Below are positions 7,391 through 15,006 of a stretch of 32,405 bases of DNA, piece by piece; position 1 is the stretch's first letter, and every line of letters begins with the position of its first letter. Position numbers and translations under genes: made by a program. The notes beneath the pieces are model-generated. The model made no database searches, was not told the DNA's origin, and saw only the letters and a list, made by a program, of their open reading frames with translations. Source of the stretch: Collinsella sp. (GTDB taxonomy: Bacteria; Actinomycetota; Coriobacteriia; Coriobacteriales; Coriobacteriaceae); assembly GCA_019419525.1 (NCBI GenBank), contig DXZU01000013.1:88270-120674 (forward strand), read 5' to 3'.

Positions 7391-9574
7391 GTGAAGGATT
7401 CCGACCTCTCCGCAACGGCTGCGCGCGACGCCGCCCGCATCGTTTGGTTTAAGCGCTATCCCGCCAAGCAGACGCTCATCGCATTTTTGCTCGCCCTGCT
7501 GGCGACTACGGCGTTTTCCATCGATCCCGCCCCGGTGTCGAGCAATGCGGTCCTGGCGATCGACCCCAAGGCGACGGGCACGCTCTACGTGTGCTACGAG
7601 GTACTTCTCTCGTTTGCCGGCCATACCGACGCAGTGATGCTGCTCGCGCTTGCCTGCTTGCTCACGCTGCCGTTTCGCTATGTGTTCTTTGGCCGCGGTG
7701 ACGCTTGGCGCCCGTCGGTCGTGCTGCCATCGCTGTTCTTTGCCGTTTGCATGGTGTTCGGCCGTAGCTACGACCTTACCGATTCGGCAGAGATTGTGCT
7801 GGGCGACAAGGCACGCGTTATCTGCGCCTGGATTGGCGGCGCGGGCTGGATGCTTCTGGCGATTGTGGCCTTCTATCTGGCTTTTGAGTTTTTGGATTGG
7901 TTGAGCTCCCACCGCATCCCGTTTTCGGAGGCACATTTTGGTCGCGTGTGGCGTGTTGCCCACGCCGTGCTCTCGGTCCATCCCTTTGTCGGGCCGTTTC
8001 TTGTCCTCATGATTGTCTGGGCGCCCACGCTTATCGCCTCGCTGCCCGGCCTCTTTATGGGAGATACGGGCGCGCAGATCCGCCAATGGTTCAACTATCC
8101 CAACGGCACGAGCGACTACCTGCGCCTGCTTAACCCCAACGTGCTGCTCAACGGCCATCATCCGGTGGTGCACACGGCCATCATCGGCTCATGTGTGCAA
8201 CTGGGGCTTTCGCTATTCAGCAGCGCCAATGCGGGCCTTGCCATCTACACCTGCGCCCAATTTGTCATCACGGCCGCCTGCATGGCCTATTCCATATCTT
8301 CGCTGCGCAAGCTGGGCGTGAGCCTGCCGGTCCGTGGCGTCATCTTGCTGCTCTTTGCGTTTATGCCGATGTTCTCCAACTATGCGGCGCTGCTGACCAA
8401 AGACGTACTGTTTGCCGATGCGTTTTTGGTGCTGCTCGTTCAGACCGTCAAGCTCGTGGCATGTGGCCTGCCCCGTCGCGATGCCAATGCCGAGCGCGCG
8501 GGCGAACAGGCGCCTGTGCTCTTTGCACGCCACGACTGGCTGTTGCTCGTGCTGGGTGCCATGGGTTCCACGTTTTTGCGCAACGGCGGCTTGGTGTTTC
8601 CCCTGGCGGCATGCGTAATCGCGGCGGCGTTTTGCGCTTGGGACGCGCATGCGGCCCGTCGCGTTGCCAAGCAGTCTGGGGGCGCACCCTCGTACGCCAC
8701 GCCGCGCTTCCGTTGGGTCGGCGTTCTCGCAGTGCTCGCGCTCTGCCTTGTTTCCAACATGTATTTCACCAAGGTCTTTATGCCGGCGCACGATATCACG
8801 CCGGGCTCCAAGCGCGAGATCCTCTCGATTCCGTTTCAGCAGACGGCGCGCTTCGTCCAAAAGCACGACGGCCTTAATTCGGGCGTTAACCCCAAGGTCA
8901 AAGACGATGGCACGATTGAGGAAGCTCCCTGCGACGGCTTGGTGACCGATGAGGAGCGCGCTGTGATCGATCGCGTGCTTAAGTACGAGAACCTGGGCCG
9001 TCGCTACAACCCCGACAAATCGGATGCCGTCAAAAACTGCTTCAATGAGTACGCCTCGCAGGAGGACATCAAGGCCTATTTTAAGGTGTGGGCCCAGATG
9101 TTCAAAAAGGACCCCGAGTGCTATATCTCGGCGCTCGTCAATAACTACTACGGGTACTTCTATCCGAGCGCTCGCGATGCGTGGGTCTACAGCACGGCGC
9201 GCAGTGCCGAGATCATGGCGAAGCCCGATAACCTCAAGTACTTTGACTTCCATCCGGTCGACAGCAAAGCCGTGCGCTGGTGCGACCACCTGATTAACCT
9301 GTACCGCGTGGCGGTGCAGCGCATTCCGTTTATCTCGCTCACCATGAGTTCGGCCACCTATGTGTGGATCATGATCGTCGTGGTGGTCTACCTGTTGCGC
9401 CGCCATTCGTGGCGCGCGCTGGCCATCTGGATACCGCTGCTGGGTGTGCTCGCTGTGTGCCTGATTGGTCCATGTAACGGGTCGACCTACATGCGCTACC
9501 TGTACCCGGTCATTGCATGCATGCCTTTCGCCATCGGCGCCACGATCACCCGCAGCGACCGCCTGTGGACCTAA
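7391..9574 (+). CDS. Large polytopic membrane protein, DUF6020-like
   Basis: A 727-residue protein. A short N-terminal tail is followed by many membrane helices, a soluble segment of about 140 residues (near 480-620), and two or three final helices. LFMGDTGAQIRQW and LNGHHPVVHT, with a later RNGG, resemble the DUF6020 family of actinobacterial membrane proteins, whose overall plan recalls GT-C glycosyltransferases; this comparison is from memory. Function is unknown; an envelope glycosylation role is possible but not shown. The start is GTG at 7391, with AGAAAGG (7373-7379) 11 bases upstream, right after the copy-A hairpin. It is probably monocistronic. Confidence 0.7.
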   Translation: MKDSDLSATAARDAARIVWFKRYPAKQTLIAFLLALLATTAFSIDPAPVSSNAVLAIDPKATGTLYVCYEVLLSFAGHTDAVMLLALACLLTLPFRYVFFGRGDAWRPSVVLPSLFFAVCMVFGRSYDLTDSAEIVLGDKARVICAWIGGAGWMLLAIVAFYLAFEFLDWLSSHRIPFSEAHFGRVWRVAHAVLSVHPFVGPFLVLMIVWAPTLIASLPGLFMGDTGAQIRQWFNYPNGTSDYLRLLNPNVLLNGHHPVVHTAIIGSCVQLGLSLFSSANAGLAIYTCAQFVITAACMAYSISSLRKLGVSLPVRGVILLLFAFMPMFSNYAALLTKDVLFADAFLVLLVQTVKLVACGLPRRDANAERAGEQAPVLFARHDWLLLVLGAMGSTFLRNGGLVFPLAACVIAAAFCAWDAHAARRVAKQSGGAPSYATPRFRWVGVLAVLALCLVSNMYFTKVFMPAHDITPGSKREILSIPFQQTARFVQKHDGLNSGVNPKVKDDGTIEEAPCDGLVTDEERAVIDRVLKYENLGRRYNPDKSDAVKNCFNEYASQEDIKAYFKVWAQMFKKDPECYISALVNNYYGYFYPSARDAWVYSTARSAEIMAKPDNLKYFDFHPVDSKAVRWCDHLINLYRVAVQRIPFISLTMSSATYVWIMIVVVVYLLRRHSWRALAIWIPLLGVLAVCLIGPCNGSTYMRYLYPVIACMPFAIGATITRSDRLWT

Positions 9575-9581
9575 CCAAAGA

Positions 9582-9614
9582 TTGGCGCATTGGGGTCAGG
9601 TTGCTTTGTGCCAA
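9582..9614 (+). repeat. Intergenic hairpin with GGGGTCAGG loop
   Basis: An 8 bp stem (9582-9589 with 9607-9614, one G-T pair) has a loop containing GGGGTCAGG, and CTTTGTG runs into the right arm. The order GGGG-A/T-CAGG then CTTTGTG matches the hairpin at 7254-7291, so both look like members of one repeat family. It lies eight bases after the preceding stop codon. Confidence 0.6.
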
Positions 9615-9745
9615 GGGGCTGCATCATCACGACGCCTTCATTTTGGGGTTTATCTTGCAGGCCGGTAGGTATATCATAACGACGTTTGTTTATATTGCCC
9701 GAGCATTCGCGCTGGGCTTTAGGTCGAAACCGATAGGAGACACGT

Positions 9746-10552
9746 ATGTCCGGACACTCTAAGTGGGCCACAACCAAGCATCGTAAGGGCGCGCAGGACG
9801 CCAAGCGTTCCGCCCTCTTCTCCAAGCTCAGCCGCAACATCACCGTTGCTGCCCGTCTCGGCGGCGACCCGCTGCCCGAGAACAACGCCAGCCTTGCCGC
9901 TGCCGTCGCTAAGGCCAAGGCTCAGTCCATGCCTAAGGACAAGATCAAGTCCGCTATCGATAAGGCCTTTGGTTCGGGTGCCGATGCCGCCGTCTACGAG
10001 AACATCGTGTACGAGGGCTACGGTCCCGCCGGTGTCGCCGTCTACGTCGACTGCCTGACCGACAACCGCAACCGCACTGCTGCCGACGTCCGTTCCGCCT
10101 TCTCCCACGCTGGTGGCAACCTGGGCACCTCCGGTTCCGTCGCCTTCCAGTTTGAGCGCAAGGGCCAGATCGTCGTTGCCAAGGAGGTCCTGGACGAGAA
10201 CGCCAAGAAGGAGACCATGATCGCCAACGGTGCTGCCGGTGACGAGGATGAGTTTATGATGGCGATCGCCGAGGCCGGTGGCGAGGACTACGAGGACGCC
10301 GGCGAGGAGTGGATCGTCTGGACCGCTGCCAACGACGTCATGGCTGTTTCCAAGGCACTCGAGGAGCAGGGCATCCAGGTCAAGGGCTCCGAGACCACCA
10401 TGGTCCCGACCACCCCGACCGAGGTTTCCGGCGCCGACGCCAAGAAGGTTCAGCGCCTCATCGACCGTCTTGAGGAGCTCGACGACGTCCAGGACGTCTA
10501 CAGCACCATGGACATGACCGACGAGGTTATCGCTGCCCTCGAGGAGGAGTAG
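9746..10552 (+). CDS. YebC/PmpR family transcriptional or translational regulator
   Basis: A 268-residue member of the YebC family, recognised by its N-terminus (MSGHSKWATTKHRKG), the SMPKDKIKSAIDKA helix, YEGYGPAGVAVYVDCLTDN and the GTSGSVAFQF segment. YebC proteins have been described as DNA-binding regulators (PmpR) and more recently as translation factors that help ribosomes through proline stretches; which role applies here is open. Length is slightly above the usual 240-250, with an acidic C-terminus. The ATG at 9746 has TAGGAGA five bases upstream. No ruvC-ruvA-ruvB neighbours are present. It ends in a terminator at 10622-10663. Confidence 0.9.
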   Translation: MSGHSKWATTKHRKGAQDAKRSALFSKLSRNITVAARLGGDPLPENNASLAAAVAKAKAQSMPKDKIKSAIDKAFGSGADAAVYENIVYEGYGPAGVAVYVDCLTDNRNRTAADVRSAFSHAGGNLGTSGSVAFQFERKGQIVVAKEVLDENAKKETMIANGAAGDEDEFMMAIAEAGGEDYEDAGEEWIVWTAANDVMAVSKALEEQGIQVKGSETTMVPTTPTEVSGADAKKVQRLIDRLEELDDVQDVYSTMDMTDEVIAALEEE

Positions 10553-10621
10553 CGCCCGCACGGATTGAGCCGTGCATATCTGGGCATAATGAAGCGAGCA
10601 TGCAAGTCTCGTGGAATAGAT

Positions 10622-10663
10622 GAGCCGGATCCGCGTGCATGAGGCACCGGACCCGGCTCTTTT
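10622..10663 (+). terminator. Terminator after yebC-type gene
   Basis: A 12 bp stem with one mismatch (10622-10633 with 10648-10659) and a 14 nt loop is followed by four T residues. The T run merges with the TATAAT box of the next gene. Confidence 0.8.
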
Positions 10664-10668
10664 ATAAT
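10640..10668 (+). promoter_or_regulatory. Promoter for the amaP-DUF2273-asp23 operon
   Basis: A perfect TATAAT (10663-10668) lies 17 bp after a weak -35-like TGAGGC (10640-10645). The -10 box overlaps the tail of the upstream terminator, so this promoter starts where the previous transcript ends. The start codon is 50 bp downstream. Confidence 0.6.
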
Positions 10669-10718
10669 GATGCGAATCGTTTTGCATTCTGTGGATTGAG
10701 ATTTGAAGGGAGCGCTGC

Positions 10719-11264
10719 ATGCGCGTGCTCAAACGAGCCCTGGCGATTGTGTATCTTGCCGCCGCCGTCGTGGCGCTGGGTACGTTAGTCTGCCAGTTTT
10801 GGGGGCCATATACTTATCGCTTTATGCTGCTGATGCGCGATCCGCTGCCTCGCATCGTTGTTACGGCGTGCGGCGGCGTCGTGGCGCTCGGCGTGCTCGT
10901 GGGTTTCTTCCGCCTGGTGTTTGCTCGTCGCGAGCCGTCCTGCGTGCATCCGGCGGGGGAGCGTAATATCGAGGTCACGCTCGCGGCCCTCTCCTCGTGC
11001 GCCCGCACCGCGGCAGAGCGCGACGACCGCGTGATGGTCGAGCATGTCGAGGCGCGCGTGCAGGGCTCCGACAAATCGCGCGTCCGTTTTAAGGTCGACG
11101 CCATCGCGCTCGACGACCGGGACATGGCTTCCCTTGCCACCGCGATGCAGCAGCGTATCGAGGAGGCCTGCGACACCATGCTCGGTACGCCGGGCACGAT
11201 CGCACGCGTTCGTTTTTTGCCGTCCAAGACTACCGTCCAGACCGTGGAGGTTTCCGGTGAGTGA
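10719..11264 (+). CDS. amaP: Alkaline shock response membrane anchor protein AmaP
   Basis: A 181-residue protein with two N-terminal membrane helices (about 6-28 and 46-68) and a soluble cytoplasmic domain distantly like Asp23. This is the plan of AmaP, the membrane anchor that recruits Asp23 in Staphylococcus. The context is the strongest evidence: it is followed by a DUF2273 protein and an Asp23/Gls24 protein. The ATG at 10719 follows a GAAGGGAG ribosome binding site. Its 3' end overlaps the next start by eight bases, implying coupled translation. Sequence conservation is low in this family, so the call rests partly on synteny. Confidence 0.78.
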   Translation: MRVLKRALAIVYLAAAVVALGTLVCQFWGPYTYRFMLLMRDPLPRIVVTACGGVVALGVLVGFFRLVFARREPSCVHPAGERNIEVTLAALSSCARTAAERDDRVMVEHVEARVQGSDKSRVRFKVDAIALDDRDMASLATAMQQRIEEACDTMLGTPGTIARVRFLPSKTTVQTVEVSGE

Positions 11265-11634
11265 TACCAATCAAGACAAGACCGTCCGCACTCCGCGCCT
11301 GACCATCGATCAGAGCGCTGCGCCGGCAGGCGAGGTCGTCGATCCCAAGGTAGAGGGCGCCGAGTCGCATGACGCGGTCGCCGATGATTTTGATGAGGCC
11401 ATGGGTCTCATCAAGGGTACGGGGACAGCCATCTGGAGCTATGCCGTCCGTCATCCCAACACCACGCTTGGAGCCGTCGCTGGTTTTGTGCTCGCCGTGC
11501 TGGTGCTCACGCTCGGCCTGTGGGATACGCTCGTCATCGCTTTCTTTGTGCTGATCGGCGCCGTGATTGGCCAGATCCGCGACGGCGAGAACGGGATCGT
11601 TAACTTCTTCGGCCGTCTGTTTAGCGGTCGCTAG
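11257..11634 (+). CDS. DUF2273 family small membrane protein
   Basis: A 125-residue protein with a hydrophilic N-terminal half and two closely spaced membrane helices near the C-terminus (about 70-105), ending IGQIRDGENGIVNFFGRLFSGR-like, as in DUF2273 proteins found between AmaP and Asp23 in Gram-positive bacteria. The start is GTG at 11257, inside the end of amaP; GGAGG (11246-11250) lies six bases upstream and the frame opens no better start. Its function is not established, but its place in the operon suggests a part of the membrane-bound Asp23 complex. Confidence 0.85.
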   Translation: MSDTNQDKTVRTPRLTIDQSAAPAGEVVDPKVEGAESHDAVADDFDEAMGLIKGTGTAIWSYAVRHPNTTLGAVAGFVLAVLVLTLGLWDTLVIAFFVLIGAVIGQIRDGENGIVNFFGRLFSGR

Positions 11635-11678
11635 CATGTATTCGACCGCCGCGTGTGCGGTGGGCATAAGGAGGAACC

Positions 11679-12200
11679 ATGGCTTTTAACACGAAGGTCG
11701 ATGTGGCCGATACCGAGCTCGAGGCGGACGAGACCGTCGCTGCCGAGGCCGAGGACGTAACGCTCGAGGACGAGGCGCTCGTCGAGGCCGAACCCGCCGA
11801 CGATGTGGATGAGGATGACGAGGAAGCGGACGAGTCCGAGGACTCGCTGACCTATTCCAACGGTGTGATCGAAAAGATCGTCGCCATGGCCACCCGCGAG
11901 GTACCGCACGTCCTGGGCATGAAGGGCAACCTCATGCACTTTGTGCAGGAGCAGTTCGGTGCCGAGAATCTGACCAAGGGCGTGACGGTCGAGGTCACCG
12001 ATGACAATCGCGTGGTCGTCAACATCTCCGTCATCATCGAGTACGGCGCCTATGCGCCCGCGATCTTCGACGATGTCAAGGCACGTGTCACCGAGCGCCT
12101 TGCCGCGATGACCGGCCTTGAGGTGGCGGGTGTCAACCTGCGTATCGAGGACGTCATCACCCCCGAGGAGTACGAGCACCGCACCAGCCAGCACGAATAA
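11679..12200 (+). CDS. Asp23/Gls24 family envelope stress response protein
   Basis: A 173-residue protein. Residues 1-55 are strongly acidic (Glu/Asp/Ala); the rest is an Asp23 domain starting at LTYSNGVIEKIVAMATREV and ending LEVAGVNLRIEDVITPEE. Asp23 proteins are abundant cytoplasmic proteins that collect at the membrane through AmaP and are linked to cell-wall stress. The start ATG has AAGGAGG just upstream. It is the last gene of the amaP-DUF2273-asp23 operon, followed directly by a dispersed repeat (12199-12251) and a terminator. The long acidic N-terminal extension is unusual for the family. Confidence 0.92.
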   Translation: MAFNTKVDVADTELEADETVAAEAEDVTLEDEALVEAEPADDVDEDDEEADESEDSLTYSNGVIEKIVAMATREVPHVLGMKGNLMHFVQEQFGAENLTKGVTVEVTDDNRVVVNISVIIEYGAYAPAIFDDVKARVTERLAAMTGLEVAGVNLRIEDVITPEEYEHRTSQHE

Positions 12201-12251
12201 CCTTCCAAAAAGGGATGTTTATTTTGGCAGATTTTATCTGCGAAAACGTTA
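12199..12251 (+). repeat. Dispersed intergenic repeat, copy B
   Basis: This block starts at the asp23 stop codon and matches the minus strand of 7315-7371 in about 48 of 55 columns, including GTTTATTTTGGCAG, TTTTATCTG and AAACGTTA. It holds a 6 bp hairpin GCAGAT-TTT-ATCTGC. It lacks the CAG of copy A's loop. Confidence 0.75.
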
Positions 12252-12293
12252 AACGGCCGACCGCGCAAGCAAAAGCGTGGCCGGCCGTTATTT
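12252..12293 (+). terminator. Terminator of the asp23 operon
   Basis: A 14 bp stem with one mismatch and one G-T pair (12252-12265 with 12276-12289) and a 10 nt loop is followed by ATTTGT. The T run is weak, but the position after the operon supports the call. Confidence 0.7.
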
Positions 12294-12406
12294 GTATGCC
12301 CCCCGATGTAGGCATACCGCTCGTCTAACTAGGGGTTGCAATCGTCGCGTTCCGCGTTACCCTAATGGGCGCATTGTTTCCAAATTGTTAACGAGGGGTT
12401 GCCGTA

Positions 12407-13429
12407 ATGGCCGACGAGCACGAAACAGAAAGCAAGGCATGGGCGATTGAGGCCGCCGCGGCAGAGGCGGCATCACGTGCTGCCGAGGAGATGCATCGTC
12501 CTCCCGTGGTGCCGATGGAGCGCGTGGTCGATCGCACCGATATCGAGCGCGGCGAGCGTGCCGGTCAAAAGCGCAGCCAGGAGCCGGGCTTCCCGCGCTT
12601 TTTTGCCGAGCTCAATCTGGGCCTGATTCTTACGGCCTTTGCCATCGTTGCGTTTAAAACCCCTAATCACTTTGCTTTTGGCGGCACCTCGGGCGTGTCG
12701 GTCATTCTGTCCACGCTGTTCCCGACCCTGCCCGTCGGCGTCTTTATGTGGATTATCAACGCGGTTCTCGTCGTTTTGGGCTTTATCTTTTTGGAGCGCA
12801 AGGCAATCCTGTGGAGCGTCTTCGCCTCGTTTGCGTTGTCCGCCTATGTTTCGCTGTTTGAGCTCTTTATCCCGACCGATGTCTCTCTGACGGGTGATAT
12901 GTGGCTCGACCTGTGCTTTGCCGTCATCTTGCCGGCGCTCGGCAGCGCTATTGTCTTTGACATCGGCGCCTCGACGGGTGGCACGGACATTCTCGCTATG
13001 ATCCTCAAGCGCCGCACGACGCTCGAGATTGGCCGTGCCCTGCTGCTGGTCGATATCGGCATCGTGACCATCGCGGCCTTTTTGTATGGCCCGCGTGTCG
13101 GTCTGTATTGCGTGCTCGGCCTGTTTGCCAAGACACTCGTGGTCGACAAAGCCATTGAGAGCATTCACCTGCGCAAAGTCTGCACGGTCATTTGTTCCGA
13201 GCCCCTTAAGGTCGAGGAGTTTATCGTCAAGCATCTCAACCGCACGGCGACCATCAGCCGCGGCTACGGTGCCTTCTCGGGCAAGTGCGTGACGGTGATC
13301 ATGAGCGTGCTGAGCCGTCGCGAGGCCGTGCAACTGCGCCGCTATGCGCGCGAAGTCGATCCGGGTGCCTTTATCACGATCGTCGACAGTTCCGAGATCG
13401 TCGGCAAGGGTTTCCGCGGCACGAACTAG
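12407..13429 (+). CDS. YitT family membrane protein with C-terminal DUF2179 domain
   Basis: A 340-residue protein. A charged cytoplasmic tail of about 65 residues precedes five or six membrane helices with the YitT-type pattern NHFAFGGTSGVSVIL and FDIGASTGGTDILAMIL, then a soluble C-terminal DUF2179 domain (about 255-335) containing TISRGYGAFSGK. YitT proteins are common in Gram-positive bacteria; their transport role is not settled. The start is the ATG at 12407 with GAGGGG eight bases upstream. The long Ala/Glu-rich N-terminal tail is longer than typical. It appears to be a single-gene unit. Confidence 0.88.
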   Translation: MADEHETESKAWAIEAAAAEAASRAAEEMHRPPVVPMERVVDRTDIERGERAGQKRSQEPGFPRFFAELNLGLILTAFAIVAFKTPNHFAFGGTSGVSVILSTLFPTLPVGVFMWIINAVLVVLGFIFLERKAILWSVFASFALSAYVSLFELFIPTDVSLTGDMWLDLCFAVILPALGSAIVFDIGASTGGTDILAMILKRRTTLEIGRALLLVDIGIVTIAAFLYGPRVGLYCVLGLFAKTLVVDKAIESIHLRKVCTVICSEPLKVEEFIVKHLNRTATISRGYGAFSGKCVTVIMSVLSRREAVQLRRYAREVDPGAFITIVDSSEIVGKGFRGTN

Positions 13430-13579
13430 CGCGGACACACTCATCAAACAATCGAAAAGCGCCTCGCGCGTTGCAAATGCGTCATCTAAGAGTATTTGTC
13501 CTCACATTGGGTGATAATGATGCCAAAGACATCGTTTGCGATCCAGGTGATTCGCTCTAGATACGAAGGGATGATTTCG

Positions 13580-14884
13580 ATGTTCTGTTCGCAGTGTGGC
13601 GCTCCTATGGGCGATAACGACAAGTTCTGCGGCGTGTGCGGTGCCCCCAATGTCGGTGCTGCAGCTTCCACCCCTCAGGGTCAGCCTCAGCCTCAGCAGT
13701 TTGTTCCTCAACCTGTCGCGAACGCGTCCAAGGGCTGCACGGCTCAGGCGTTTGAGGATATGACCAAGACTCCGGGCGTGCTGCAGCGCGTGTGCCAGAT
13801 CGCTTTTTTGCCGGCGCTTATCTGTGTCGTGTCGGTGCTCGTGCTGTTCATCCCCGTTATCGGCGGTATTGCGGCTGCCATCGGCTTTTTGGCTGCCTAC
13901 GTGGCGAGCGTATGCGGTTCGGGCTTTGGCATCGAGTGGGGTCGCGATCTGTCGCTTAAGATCGATGACGGCATGGATCGTCCGTTGATGCGTTCCACGT
14001 CGTTTGGCCTCGGAGTCTTTTCGAGCGTTATCTCGGTCGTGCTCGAGGTTATCGCTGCCATTCCCGTGATCGGTGTAGTGCTTTCGCTGGTGGAGGGCGT
14101 GGTAATTGGCGCGGCGGGCTCGTATTCGTATTACGGCTCTTATGCGCTCGAGGCTGCGCTGTTTGGCTCGCTTGGCTTGCTCGTCCTGGCTATGATTGCC
14201 ACGGCGGTCCTGGGGGTCTTCTTTAAGATGTTCGCCGACATTGCCGTGATGCACTTTGCGGTGACCGGTCGCGTCGAGAGCGCGTTTTCGCTCGATAAGG
14301 TTTGGGCGGCCTTTAAGAACAACAAGACCAAGCTGTTCTGCGCTTCGTTCCTCCCCGAGTTTTTGACGGGCTTGGTCGCCAACGTTGTCACATGGATCTT
14401 GACGGTTGTCTTTGGCGCCATTGCCTCTGTCGGTATGTATAGCTACTACTATCGTCCTACGGGTATTGAGGCGATTGTTACCGGCGGTGGCATCACGCTT
14501 GTACTGTTCCTGGTGCTGATCGCGTTCGTCACCGTATTTCTTACGGTCTTTGGCAAGATGCTCAAGCACCGTGCCGTTGGCTATTGGGTTGCACGTTATG
14601 CAAGCGAGTGGGCCGACGAGGACAAGGACGACGTCCTGACTTTTGTATTGCCCTTCGAGAAGAAGTCCGCTCCCTCGGGTTACAGCGCTCCGGATGTCGC
14701 GCTTGAGCCCGAGCCCAAGCCTGAGTCGGCACCTGCACCCGAGACCGCGTCTGCGCCCGAGCCCGAGCCCGAGCCTGAGCCGGCGCCTGTGCCTGAGCCG
14801 GAGCCGACACCTGCACCTGAGCCGGCGCCCGCGCCCGAGCCTGAGCCTGAGCCAAGTTCCGACGAGGACCCTCAGGACGAGTAG
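13580..14884 (+). CDS. Zinc-ribbon membrane protein, DUF4013-like, with Pro-Glu repeat tail
   Basis: A 434-residue protein. Two CxxC pairs at the N-terminus (Cys 3/6 and Cys 17/20 in MFCSQCG and FCGVCG) form a zinc ribbon; a Pro/Gln linker follows; then six or so membrane helices with glycine-rich turns, like the DUF4013 group; then a cytoplasmic tail of about 55 residues made of PEPEP/APAPE repeats. The start is set at the ATG at 13580 because GAAGGG (13565-13570) precedes it by nine bases; the ATG at 13571 would leave no spacing. A GATAAT -10-like box lies at 13513-13518. Function unknown; the two-end layout suggests a membrane protein that interacts through both cytoplasmic tails. Confidence 0.75.
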   Translation: MFCSQCGAPMGDNDKFCGVCGAPNVGAAASTPQGQPQPQQFVPQPVANASKGCTAQAFEDMTKTPGVLQRVCQIAFLPALICVVSVLVLFIPVIGGIAAAIGFLAAYVASVCGSGFGIEWGRDLSLKIDDGMDRPLMRSTSFGLGVFSSVISVVLEVIAAIPVIGVVLSLVEGVVIGAAGSYSYYGSYALEAALFGSLGLLVLAMIATAVLGVFFKMFADIAVMHFAVTGRVESAFSLDKVWAAFKNNKTKLFCASFLPEFLTGLVANVVTWILTVVFGAIASVGMYSYYYRPTGIEAIVTGGGITLVLFLVLIAFVTVFLTVFGKMLKHRAVGYWVARYASEWADEDKDDVLTFVLPFEKKSAPSGYSAPDVALEPEPKPESAPAPETASAPEPEPEPEPAPVPEPEPTPAPEPAPAPEPEPEPSSDEDPQDE

Positions 14885-14934
14885 CCATGCCGCCTGCCAT
14901 TTGGGGACGGGGTAGAAATAGCGCTTGACAAATG

Positions 14935-14977
14935 AGCGGGGGCGGACGTTTCGACACGTCCGCCCCCGCTTTGCTTT
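14935..14977 (+). terminator. Strong terminator between converging genes
   Basis: A perfect 15 bp stem (14935-14949 with 14956-14970) and a 6 nt loop is followed by TTTGCTTT on the plus strand. It sits between the zinc-ribbon gene and the minus-strand amidohydrolase and may stop transcription from both sides, though the minus-strand T run is poor. Confidence 0.85.
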
Positions 14978-15006
14978 AGCCAGGTTGTTATGGATGGGTG
15001 TGACGA

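Noticed and set aside
14704..14868. Pro-Glu repeat tail of the zinc-ribbon protein as a separate repeat element
   Set aside because: The repeat is in frame, low-complexity coding sequence with no sign of mobility; it is part of the protein's C-terminus.
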